Numbered from the stretch's first letter, positions 1 to 6,007 are shown. The stretch: DNA of 6,919 nucleotides from Oscillospiraceae bacterium (GCA_028705905.1 JAQWCP010000080.1:1-6919), one strand, 5' to 3'. Notes: generated by a model from the letters alone, not told the origin. A program made the numbers and translations.

Positions 1-1058
1 ATAAGAGGCACTCCTCTGTGGCAGCAAGAAGGTCTCGTTTGTGGACGGCTGACAGGCAATGTTCTCTTTTCAAAACGGAGAAGCAGCCTTCGGCCCATAT
101 TTTTCTTTTCTTCATCATGAACCAATAATCCGGAGAACCTATGCGTATATGGCCACGATGAAATGCGGGGTAGCAACTACTACCCAAAATTCTTCGCCGA
201 ATCCCCGCCTTATCAAAGCATTCCTGTTTTCTTGAACAATGGACGCAGCTGTCATCTTGTATTTGGTAGCACTGCAGATATTTCCCGGTAGATTTGTTGC
301 AGTTTAGTCTGTGATAAGTGAGCGGTTGCCCCATCGGACAGAGGAAAGTATCTTTCTGTGCATCGTATCGAAACCCATATTTTGCAGGAGAGTTTGGAAA
401 GTCTATCGCCGGAATATAACCAGTAATGTTCAGCAGTTCCAAACCGCGATGAACCGCACCTGTATCATAGCCACGGTCAAGAGCAATTTTCTCCATTGGT
501 AAGTTCAGAAGTTTTTTCTGTTTTTGAAGGTGTCTTAATATAATAAGACTTTCCTTTTGATTGGCCGGATAAACGTCTACACCTGTAACGATACCATTTT
601 TACAATCCACAGTCGTTTCAAGTAAATAACCAATGCCGCGTTTATTGCCATGGTTGATTCCGCCGCATTCCGGATCGGTGCTGCTGGTTATCCTTCGCTT
701 TTTCTCTGTATGGACAGGAGGCTGAAACCAGGTTGTTTGGCTAATTCTTGATCTAACGCGTCCAGATAGCTCTGCATGCTGACTTCAACGGCTTCCTCTA
801 CTTCAATCCAACTCGATTTGGAAACGTGTGCTGGAATATAGCTTCCGTCAGCAACCATTTCTTTTCCATCTACCAAGCCGGCAGTAATACACTGGCGGAC
901 AATTTCGGTGCATGCTTTTCCAAACAGATTGCTTTCATTCCATTTGCGTATGCGGGTTTTGCTGAAAGCAGAATGATCCGGAACCTTATCACCTAAATCA
1001 AATTCGCAGAACCAACGATATGCAATATTCAGCTGGATTTCTTCCACCAGCCTGCGCT
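1..1058 (-). pseudogene. IS1182-family DDE transposase, C-terminal part, split and frameshifted; runs off the left edge
   Basis: This is the downstream part of a DDE transposase that cuts and joins the ends of its own insertion sequence. Read on the minus strand, the protein continues from the fragment at 3924-3700 with RLVEEIQLNIAYRWF, then VPDHSAFSKTR. The three expected acidic residues are visible: D in VADGSYIPA (codon near 849), D in ALDRGYDTG (near 478) and E in WAEGCFSVLKRE (near 91). A Cys-rich stretch (CPMG...CYQ...CVHC...C) lies before the last acidic residue, as in many IS1182 transposases. The frame is broken near 722: one frame ends in KQPGFSLL and stops at 688, while the next frame resumes with QPPVHTEKKRR and stays open to base 1. 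A single missing base (family-like Lys codon AAG reduced to AG) explains this. Family assignment is from recognised motifs; the C-terminus lies outside the window. The gene is dead twice over: frameshift and IS21 insertion. Confidence 0.9.
1054..1058. repeat. Target-site duplication GCGCT, left copy
   Basis: GCGCT directly precedes the first base of the IS21 element (TGTAAATTT...) and is repeated directly after its last base at 3700-3704. IS21-family elements usually duplicate 4-8 bp on insertion. Only one copy is needed to rebuild the IS1182 reading frame. Confidence 0.93.
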
Positions 1059-1072
1059 TGTAAATTTCGGAG
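1059..1072 (+). repeat. IS21 left terminal inverted repeat
   Basis: TGTAAATTTCGGAG matches the reverse complement of the right end (TGTAGATTTCAGAG) at 12 of 14 positions. Weaker similarity continues inward: CCAAACCC and GTTGCACG here against TCATACCC and TTTGCACG at the other end. Such ends are the cleavage and binding sites for the IstA transposase. Confidence 0.9.
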
Positions 1073-1099
1073 CCAAACCCTCAGTTGCACGCGGTTTTG

Positions 1100-1150
1100 C
1101 CCACACCTTCATGGAGATTTCCCCACGATGTCACGGATGATCCCCACACC
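1100..1150. repeat. Left-end internal repeats of IS21 (CCCACA boxes, 21-22 bp apart)
   Basis: CCCACA at 1100-1105, CCCACG at 1122-1127 and CCCACA at 1143-1148 recur with spacings of 22 and 21 bp. The first two are followed by related spacers (CCTTCATGGAGA, ATGTCACGGATG). They are the inverted counterpart of the TGTGG repeats at the right end. In IS21 elements, repeated internal motifs at both ends bind the transposase; that role is inferred here. Confidence 0.7.
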
Positions 1151-1168
1151 ACAGAAAAAACTCTATAC

Positions 1169-1200
1169 TGTAGGCAGCACGCCTCTAAGGCGTGACTACA
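1169..1200 (+). promoter_or_regulatory. Stem-loop directly upstream of the istA ribosome binding site
   Basis: An inner stem CACGCCT / AGGCGTG (7 bp, loop CTA) is extended, after a small internal loop, by TGTAG / CTACA. The structure ends at 1200, two bases before the AGAGGAAG Shine-Dalgarno (1202-1209). A possible -10 hexamer TATACT (1164-1169) sits at its 5' edge but no convincing -35 is present. The hairpin may limit translation of istA from transcripts entering from outside the element, a known strategy in several insertion sequences; this role is inference. Confidence 0.5.
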
Positions 1201-1219
1201 CAGAGGAAGTTTTACCGAA

Positions 1220-2782
1220 ATGGTAGATTACCGAGAAATTTTGAGGCTTAGCGCTGACCCTAACAACAGTCTGCGGAGCATCGAACTCATGGCACACAGC
1301 GACCATCGCAAGATCCGAGAGATTCAGGATGCCGCCAGGTCAGCCGATGTAAGCTGGGCGCTGGATGAGTCCGTGACAAACGAGATGCTGCGGGAGGTTC
1401 TTTTCCCTAATATGGCCAGCGCTGCGCAGGTCTATGTGGCTCCGGATTACGCCTCGATCCACCGTGAACTGGCCCGCCCTGGCGTCAATCTGACGCTGCT
1501 TTGGACGGAATACTGCGCGAAGTGCGAAAGCCAAGGCAAGAAGCCGTACCAGTACACTCAGTTTTGCGAGAAGTACCGCCAGTGGGCGCGGGTCACGAAA
1601 GCTACCATGCGCATCCAGCACAAGCCAGGAGACACGGCGGAGGTCGACTGGGCAGGAAACACGCTGGATATCCATGACCCGGTGACCGGCGAGGTCTCCA
1701 AGGCATACCTGCTTGTTGCGGTTCTGCCGTGCAGCGGTTTCACATATGTCCAGCTCTGTAACGACATGCAGCTGGAGAACTGGCTGCTGTGCCACGTTCA
1801 CGCCTACAGCTATTTTGGAGGGGTGACACGGCTGCTGATCCCGGATAACCTGAAGACCGGCGTAAAGAGCAACACGAGGTATGAGACAGTGCTGAACCGC
1901 AGTTACCAGGAGCTTGCCGAGTATTATGGCACTGCCATCGTCCCGACCAGAGTGAGACACCCGCAGGACAAATCCCATGCGGAGGGCACTGTGAAGATTG
2001 CCTCTACCTGGATACTGGCCGCTTTGCGTGACCGTTGGTTCTTCTCTGTTGAGGAAGCTCAGGCCGCTGTTTCCGATAAGCTGGAAGAGTTGAACGACAA
2101 GCCTTTTAAGAACCGGGAGGGATGCCGAAGATCCGCCTATCTTGATGAGGAAAAGGAGTTCATGCGCCCTCTCCCCAATGCTCCCTATGAAGCGGCGGTG
2201 TGGTCTCCGGAACTGAAAGTCGGGTTGGATTACCTTGTCTCGGACGGCCTGAACAAGTATTCTGCACCATTTGACCTGATTGGAGAAAAGGTAAGTCTGC
2301 GGCTCACGAAGATGCTTGTTGAGGTTTTCTACCGTGGGACACGCGTTGCCGTCCATACCAGGGAGGGTGTGGCGTTACGTGAGCCGATGGTGAAGCCGGA
2401 GCATATGACACCGGAGCACAGAAAGTATCTGAATTATAACGAGAACAACTTTATCCTGTGGGCCGAATCGGTTGGCAGTAGCGCCGAAAAGGTAGTCCGG
2501 TACTTTCTTACCAGCGGCAAGGAAGCAGAACAGGGATTCAAGGCTTGCGCCAGCATGACGAGACTGGCCGAGCGCTATGGCACAGCCCGCTTGGAAAAGT
2601 CCTGCGCATACCTGTTGTCCTTTACAGCGACGCCCTCCATCCGCACCTTGAGCACGATCCTGAAGAACGGCCAGAAACTCGGCTCTGCGCAAGGGGAACC
2701 CGAGAAGACTGAGCGCGCCGAGCAGCACGGTATTACCCGTGGCGCGGATTATTTCCGCAAGGGAGGTGCTTCTCATGGCTAA
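1220..2782 (+). CDS. istA: IS21-family transposase IstA (intact)
   Basis: The 520-residue transposase catalyses strand cleavage and joining at the IS21 ends, helped by the ATPase IstB. An N-terminal helix-turn-helix region (about residues 10-45, starting MVDYREILRL) should bind the end repeats. The RNase H-like core has acidic residues D143 (AEVDWAG), D209 (LLIPDNLKTG) and E255 (DKSHAEGTVK), with the expected order and spacing. The segment LDYLVSDGLNKYSAPFDLIG (about 345-364) is the beta-barrel region that follows the core in this family. Length is normal for IstA and no internal stop is seen. The ATG at 1220 has AGAGGAAG ten bases upstream. The gene overlaps istB by 8 bp (ATGGCTAA), which suggests translational coupling. 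Its codons are richer in G+C than those of the IS1182 gene it interrupts. Confidence 0.96.
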   Translation: MVDYREILRLSADPNNSLRSIELMAHSDHRKIREIQDAARSADVSWALDESVTNEMLREVLFPNMASAAQVYVAPDYASIHRELARPGVNLTLLWTEYCAKCESQGKKPYQYTQFCEKYRQWARVTKATMRIQHKPGDTAEVDWAGNTLDIHDPVTGEVSKAYLLVAVLPCSGFTYVQLCNDMQLENWLLCHVHAYSYFGGVTRLLIPDNLKTGVKSNTRYETVLNRSYQELAEYYGTAIVPTRVRHPQDKSHAEGTVKIASTWILAALRDRWFFSVEEAQAAVSDKLEELNDKPFKNREGCRRSAYLDEEKEFMRPLPNAPYEAAVWSPELKVGLDYLVSDGLNKYSAPFDLIGEKVSLRLTKMLVEVFYRGTRVAVHTREGVALREPMVKPEHMTPEHRKYLNYNENNFILWAESVGSSAEKVVRYFLTSGKEAEQGFKACASMTRLAERYGTARLEKSCAYLLSFTATPSIRTLSTILKNGQKLGSAQGEPEKTERAEQHGITRGADYFRKGGASHG

Positions 2783-3546
2783 CCAGCCTACTATGGATCT
2801 GCTGAAAGCCATGCGGATGAGCGCAATGGCCCAGGAATTTGAACGGCAGATTACGGAATCCGCCTACACCCAGCTCGTCTTTGAGGAGCGTTTCGCTCTT
2901 CTGGTTGATGCGGAATGGCACCGCCGCCAGCAGAACAGACTGATTCGGAGCATCCGCAGTGCACGTTTTGCCACGCCGAATGCCGCCGTTGAGGAAATCG
3001 AGTACCACGAAGACCGACATCTGGATAAGGCGCAGATCCTGCGTTTCGCCACCTGCAAGTACATTGACGAGGGCCGGCATCATCCTCAAAGGTGCCTCCG
3101 GGAGTGGCAAGACCTACCTCGCCTGCGCTCTGGGGAACGCCGCTTGCCGCAAATTTTTGACTGTTCGCTACATCCGTTTGCCGGAACTGTTGGAGGATCT
3201 CAGTCTGGCACGGGCCGGTGGCAACTTCAAGACCGCGATCCGTTCCTACCAGAAGGTGGATCTTCTCATTCTGGACGAATGGCTGATACGCTGCCTGACA
3301 CCCCAGGAATCCTATGACTTACTGGGAATCGTGGAGAGCAGGTGCAATGGTGGCTCAATCATCTTCTGTACCCAGTATGACACCGGGGAGTGGCATGAAC
3401 GGATTAACCCCAACTCTGATGACCGCAGCCCCATTTCCGAGGCAATCATGGACCGAATCGTCCACAATGCCTACGATCTCCTTGTTGACGGCAGGATCTC
3501 AATGCGCGAGCGCCATGGTCTCAAATCCGCCGAAGCCATGAACTGA
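2775..3546 (+). pseudogene. istB: IS21-family helper ATPase IstB, one-base frameshift before Walker A
   Basis: IstB is an AAA+ ATPase that assembles on target DNA and stimulates IstA. The start ATG at 2775 is preceded by AAGGGAGG (2759-2766) at 8 bases, an excellent site inside the istA end. The first 99 codons (MANQPTMDLLKAMRM... to TCKYIDEG) form the usual N-terminal helical domain. At 3072-3076 the family match moves to the next frame: GIILKGASGSGKT, with Walker A GASGSGKT at 3091-3114. It continues through Walker B LLILDEW (acidic pair at 3274-3279), FCTQYD (sensor region) and the C-terminus SMRERHGLKSAEAMN to the stop at 3546. The combined length, about 257 residues, is normal, so only one extra base (or two lost bases) in GAGGGCCGGC is needed to explain the break. 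The unshifted product would end at 3317 without any ATPase motif. Sequencing error cannot be excluded. Confidence 0.9.
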
Positions 3547-3558
3547 ATCCATTTCCTG

Positions 3559-3590
3559 CATTTGGGACGGAGTTTACTCTGTCCCAAATG
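3559..3590 (+). terminator. Strong hairpin after istB, possible terminator
   Basis: Twelve bases after the istB stop, CATTTGGGAC and GTCCCAAATG form a perfect 10-bp stem. After a G-T wobble it continues with GAGT / ACTC around a TT loop. No run of T follows on either strand, so it is not a classical intrinsic terminator. It may stop transcription weakly, protect the istAB mRNA 3' end, or insulate the element; the function is inferred. Confidence 0.45.
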
Positions 3591-3699
3591 TGGTAATTCC
3601 CTGTGATGGTGTGGTAATTCCCTGTGATGGTGTGGGTATTTCACCGTGAGAGTGTGGGGAAACCTCCGTGCAAACGTGGGTATGACTCTGAAATCTACA
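3589..3699. repeat. Right-end tandem repeats of IS21 (21-24 bp units)
   Basis: Two perfect 21-bp tandem units (3589-3609 and 3610-3630, each TGTGGTAATTCC followed by CTGTGATGG) are followed by a 22-bp variant at 3631-3652 (TGTGGGTATTTCACCGTGAGAG without its last bases being conserved), a 24-bp variant from 3653 (TGTGGGGAAACCTCCGTG) and a last unit starting TGGGTATGAC that includes the terminal repeat. They share TGTGG at the start and a GTGA/GTGC core. They are probably IstA binding sites arranged on the same face of the helix (about two turns apart). Confidence 0.8.
3686..3699 (-). repeat. IS21 right terminal inverted repeat
   Basis: CTCTGAAATCTACA, reverse complement TGTAGATTTCAGAG, pairs with the left end at 1059-1072 with two mismatches. 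The terminal dinucleotide CA (TG on the other strand) is the usual IS21 end. Confidence 0.9.
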
Positions 3700-3704
3700 G
3701 CGCT
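3700..3704. repeat. Target-site duplication GCGCT, right copy
   Basis: GCGCT follows the terminal ...AAATCTACA of the IS21 element and is identical in sequence and orientation to 1054-1058. On the minus strand it reads AGCGC, inside the codons GAG CGC of the IS1182 transposase. Confidence 0.93.
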
Positions 3705-3924
3705 CCGATTTGATTCCGTAAAGATATCCGATCAGCAACATTTTAAACATGCTGACCGGATCGATAGAAGGTCGGCCTGTTGCTGGATAGTAGGGAGCCA
3801 GCAAATCATAGATAAACGAAAAGGACACACAGGCATCCATCTTCTTAAGCAAATGGTTATCTGGTATCAGTTCACCCAGATCCATTACAATCATCTGAAG
3901 TTGTTTGTCTGTACGGCCCATCAT
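3700..3924 (-). pseudogene. IS1182-family transposase, N-terminal part, cut off by the IS21 insertion
   Basis: These are the first 75 codons of the same transposase gene as the 1-1058 fragment. The protein starts MMGRTDKQLQMIV and contains LIPDNHLL, TGRPSIDPVSMFK and LIGYLYGIKSER, typical of the N-terminal helical domain of IS1182/DUF772 transposases. It stops matching the family exactly at 3704-3700, where the IS21 element begins; on its own the frame would read about 42 meaningless codons into IS21 to a stop at 3574. Joining 3700 to 1053 gives GIKSER-RLVEEIQLN with no frame change. The start at 3924 is supported by AGGAG (3940-3936) 11 bases upstream, although a second ATG follows immediately. 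A minus-strand extended -10 promoter lies just upstream. The sequence is more AT-rich than the IS21 element within it. Confidence 0.9.
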
Positions 3925-3935
3925 TTCTCATCACA

Positions 3936-3955
3936 CTCCTACGGGCTCTATTATA
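3936..3955 (-). promoter_or_regulatory. Extended -10 promoter and ribosome binding site of the IS1182 transposase
   Basis: On the minus strand TGGTATAAT gives a perfect -10 (TATAAT, 3955-3950) with the extended TGN motif. AGGAG (3940-3936) then precedes the ATG at 3924. A TTGACA lies at 3988-3983 but the 27-bp spacing is too long for a normal -35/-10 pair, so the extended -10 is probably what matters. Confidence 0.5.
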
Positions 3956-3990
3956 CCATCAAGCTCGTTTCATAGGGGACTTTGTCAACA

Positions 3991-4412
3991 GGTCCAGCTT
4001 TATGCGCAAATTGGTTTGCAGTCTCTGAGAGAAAGAAGTTAGCCCGCAATGGCGGCGTCGTCCAGAACAGCCTCCAAGTGCTTCATATTCATGTACATCT
4101 TGTTGCCCCATTGAGTGCAGGCCACATGCCGCAGGCGGGCGCAGACCAGCATGAGAGCCGAGTTTCCGTCAGGGAAACAGCCCACCACACGGGTGCGCCT
4201 GCGGATCTCGCGATTCAGCCGTTCAATGACATTGTTGGTACGGATTCTCGTCCAATGCTCGGACGGAAAGTCCGCATAGGTAAGCGTCTCTTCTACACCG
4301 TCCTCGATTTTCTTGGCGGCTTCTTTCAGCTTCATTTCGTAAAGCTCCGCCACCACAGTCTTTGCTTTTTCTCTGGCTGCTTTCTTGCTCTCCTGGGCGT
4401 GGATCGCCTTAG
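3991..4412 (-). mobile_element. Remnant of an IS256-family insertion sequence (3' end only)
   Basis: The 3' part of an IS256-type transposase gene plus about 48 bp of downstream sequence remains. The downstream stretch GGTCCAGCTTTATGCGCAAA (from 3991) resembles the end type of IS256 relatives in Clostridia, and I infer it is the element terminus; no second end is left to compare. Homology stops abruptly near 4410, so about two thirds or more of the element has been lost. It abuts IS1182 on one side and the recombinase 3' flank on the other. Confidence 0.6.
4039..4412 (-). pseudogene. IS256-family (mutator-type) transposase, C-terminal fragment
   Basis: About 123 residues of the C-terminus of an IS256 transposase are encoded, beginning near KAIHAQESKKAAREKA and ending DDAAIAG before TAA (4041-4039). 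The diagnostic block is FPSEHWTRIRTNNVIERLNREIRRRTRVVG, quoted here in pieces: FPSEHW, then RTNNVIERLNREIRRRTRVVG. It contains the conserved N-x-I-E-R-x-N-x-E-I-R-R-R-T motif, which carries the last catalytic Glu of this family. The first two catalytic Asp residues and the N-terminal DNA-binding part are absent. A GTG within the fragment (4356) could start a 105-residue peptide, but no good ribosome site is seen and it would lack activity. Upstream codons before KAIHAQ do not fit the family, which marks the breakpoint. Confidence 0.9.
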
Positions 4413-4427
4413 TGCTGTTTGCATAAA

Positions 4428-4450
4428 GCAGGGTATGGGGCTTACCCTGC
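4428..4450 (-). terminator. Terminator-like hairpin after the serine recombinase
   Basis: On the minus strand GCAGGGTA and TACCCTGC form a perfect 8-bp stem with a 7-base loop (AGCCCCA). It begins two bases after the recombinase TAA (4454-4452) and is followed by TTTATG, a short T tail. The position and shape fit a weak intrinsic terminator of the recombinase gene and suggest its natural 3' end is preserved, with the IS256 remnant joining just beyond. Confidence 0.55.
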
Positions 4451-4451
4451 C

Positions 4452-5696
4452 TTATCCACCAGATTGTAGTGAATCCCGATACTTCTGACCGTCCTTCTCC
4501 CGACGCTCCCCGATTTCGATGTACTTGATGAGTTCCAGAAGCATTCCACGGTCAAGCTGCTCCACCGCCACATACTTTTTGATGTTGACAAGATACTGCT
4601 CAATGTCACGCTCATCCTGTGCCGTATCGGCCAGCTTCTGCTTCAGGGACTGCACCAGCGACTGCTTCTCCACACGCTCCGCTTCATACTTGGTCAGCAG
4701 ATTCTTGAATACCGCTTCGGGAACGGTGCCCAGCACCTTGTCCTCGTACAGCGCCTGTGTAAGCTTCTCCAGTTCCGCAAGGCGCTTTTCTGTGGCCTTA
4801 AGGGTGGATTTATCGGCTTTCAGCTGGCGGTCGCTCTGCTTGGCTTTCTGCTCCAGAAGCTCCCGGCGCACCCTGTCCTCGTCCTCCAACACCCGCTTTG
4901 CCCGGTGGCGGATATCGTCCAGCACCAGCTCGGACAGCGGATTCAGGTAGATGATGTGGGCGGAGCAGGCACTCCTGCCGCTTCTGGCGTAGCTGCCGCA
5001 GAAATAGGAAATATACTTAACCTTACCTCTTTTGGGATAGGTGTGGGTTTCCTGACTGTAACGCATTTTGAAGCCGCAATCCATGCATTTCAGCAAACCA
5101 CCGAACAGGCTGATTTCACTGTCCTTGGTTGGGCGGGGCTTGTAATTCCTTGCATCAACCTCCGCACAGGCATTCCAAGTATCCATATCGATGATCGGTT
5201 CATGGGTATTCTCCACCTTGATCCAATCCTCTTTGAGCTTGTCAATCTGCTTCTTATTCTTGTAGGAAAGGGTGCCCCGTTTGTTCTGCACCATATGCCC
5301 GATATAGACCTCGCTGCGGAGCATTTTCTTGACTGTGACATCGTTCCAGCAGTGATTCCGATACCCTTTGCCCTCAACACCCTTTTGCTGATAATAGTAA
5401 TCTCTCGGCGGCAAAATGTGTTCCTCATTGAGCAGCCGGGCAATTTTGCGGAACCCGAACCCCTGTCTGCGGTATGCAAACATTTTCCGCACCACCTCGG
5501 CGGCTACCTCATCAATGATGAACTTGTGCTTGTTATCAGGGTGGGCCTTGTACCCATAGGGCACATAGCAGCCGAGGTAATTCCCCATCTTGGCGTGGGC
5601 CTGCTTGACCGCCTTGATTTTTTTGCTGGTGTCTTTACTCTGGAACTCGTTGAATAGGTTTCTGTACGCGGTTATATTGTCATTTTGAAAATTCAT
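4452..5696 (-). pseudogene. Large serine recombinase lacking its N-terminal catalytic domain
   Basis: The 414 residues match the DNA-binding part of a large serine recombinase of the type that moves clostridial transposons and integrative elements. The linker into the recombinase domain is visible (NLFNEFQSKDTSKKIKA, residues 13-29), then VPYGYKAHPDNKHKFIIDE and the recombinase domain with KIARLLNEE and RSEVYIGHMVQ. A zinc ribbon has C204-x2-C207 and C233/C244. A charged coiled coil spans about 265-360, and the last part, LLELIKYIEIGER, is the usual C-terminal segment. Roughly the first 120-130 residues, with the nucleophile Ser and catalytic Arg residues, are missing; family members are normally over 500 residues. 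The only start, ATG at 5696, lies inside the stop codon of the neighbouring gene and has no clear Shine-Dalgarno. It might be translated by coupling and could still bind DNA, but cannot recombine. Confidence 0.88.
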
Positions 5697-6007
5697 TTTT
5701 CTTGAAGCTTTCTAAGCGTACCCGCTGCCGCTTTCCGGACGGAGGAATCTGCGTCTTCCAATAGTCGCTCCAATGATTTTGCGTCTGTCAGCCTGCGGGC
5801 AAGACCGCGCCTCACCATGGGATCACGATCTTCCAGAGCAAAAGCTCGCGTGATTTCCGGATCATCAAGATATACAACCGCAATTCTCCTTGCAACGCCG
5901 GAACGCGCATGATAAGCGACCTCTATCAGCTCTTTTCTGGTCATATCAGGATGAACACCCCGCATAGCGGTCTCATCGTCCATACTTCTCCAATTAGCGT
6001 ATGGCAT
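5693..6007 (-). CDS. Small HEAT/LRV-repeat-like protein, function unknown
   Basis: A 104-residue protein starting MPYANWRSMDD. I chose the ATG at 6007 over an in-frame ATG at 6040 because AAAGGGGGC (6022-6014) lies 7 bases before it, while the upstream ATG has no such site. From residue 22 on it is helical and repetitive: ALEDRDPMVRRGLARRL and LLEDADSSVRKAAAGTL share the D-x-D-x-x-V-R-x-x-x-A pattern of HEAT or leucine-rich-variant repeats, with a weaker unit in ARSGVARRIAVVYL. No signal peptide, membrane segment or catalytic motif is seen. Such repeats usually bind proteins or nucleic acids. The C-terminus (TLRKLQEK, stop 5695-5693) meets the recombinase fragment, so the gene may have lost further repeats at that breakpoint. 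A specific role cannot be given. Confidence 0.7.
   Translation of the reverse strand: MPYANWRSMDDETAMRGVHPDMTRKELIEVAYHARSGVARRIAVVYLDDPEITRAFALEDRDPMVRRGLARRLTDAKSLERLLEDADSSVRKAAAGTLRKLQEK

Larger units (their letters stand above)
1059..3699 (+). mobile_element. Complete IS21-family insertion sequence (2641 bp) with istA and frameshifted istB
   Basis: The element has all IS21 hallmarks: two overlapping genes, istA (DDE transposase) and istB (AAA+ helper), TG...CA ends, imperfect terminal inverted repeats, several internal end repeats and a short target duplication. The ends are fixed to the base, because they sit inside direct repeats GCGCT and because excision restores the reading frame of the interrupted IS1182 transposase. 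Its genes run opposite to the host gene. The length is somewhat above the roughly 2-2.5 kb common in this family, owing partly to about 160 bp before istA and 150 bp after istB that hold end repeats and hairpins. Confidence 0.95.
1..3990 (-). mobile_element. IS1182-family insertion sequence, interrupted by IS21; left end outside the window
   Basis: The two transposase fragments define one IS1182-type element of which about 1.35 kb is visible once IS21 is removed. Its upstream end is inferred to lie near 3990, where the sequence TTTGTCAACA ends and IS256-like sequence begins. The other end is left of base 1, so the terminal inverted repeats cannot be compared and the boundary is provisional. 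The transposase is non-functional here because of the insertion and an independent one-base deletion. Confidence 0.65.

Noticed and set aside
311..502. Short plus-strand open frame in the left part
   Set aside because: It is antisense to the IS1182 transposase region containing ALDRGYDTG.
1340..2356. Long minus-strand open frame (338 codons) opposite istA
   Set aside because: It is fully covered by istA, which has clear transposase motifs; the antisense product has no recognisable domain, and such frames arise in GC-rich coding DNA.
3066..3080. Programmed frameshift in istB
   Set aside because: There is no slippery A or T run or downstream structure typical of IS frameshifting, and IS21 istB is normally a single frame.
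2375..3110. Minus-strand open frames opposite the istA end and istB
   Set aside because: They are shadows of istA and istB, with low-complexity compositions and no ribosome sites.
3589..3652. Tandem 21-bp repeats as a small CRISPR array
   Set aside because: The units are contiguous with no spacers and lie at an IS21 end with counterparts at the other end.
3983..3988. TTGACA as -35 of the IS1182 transposase promoter
   Set aside because: It is 27 bp from the TATAAT; the extended -10 motif is a better explanation.
3646..4488. Plus-strand open frames across the IS1182 start, promoter and IS256 fragment
   Set aside because: They run antisense to recognisable transposase codons; no family features or good starts.
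4905..5657. Plus-strand open frame of 250 codons opposite the recombinase
   Set aside because: The minus-strand frame has the recombinase domain and zinc ribbon; the plus-strand frame is its antisense.
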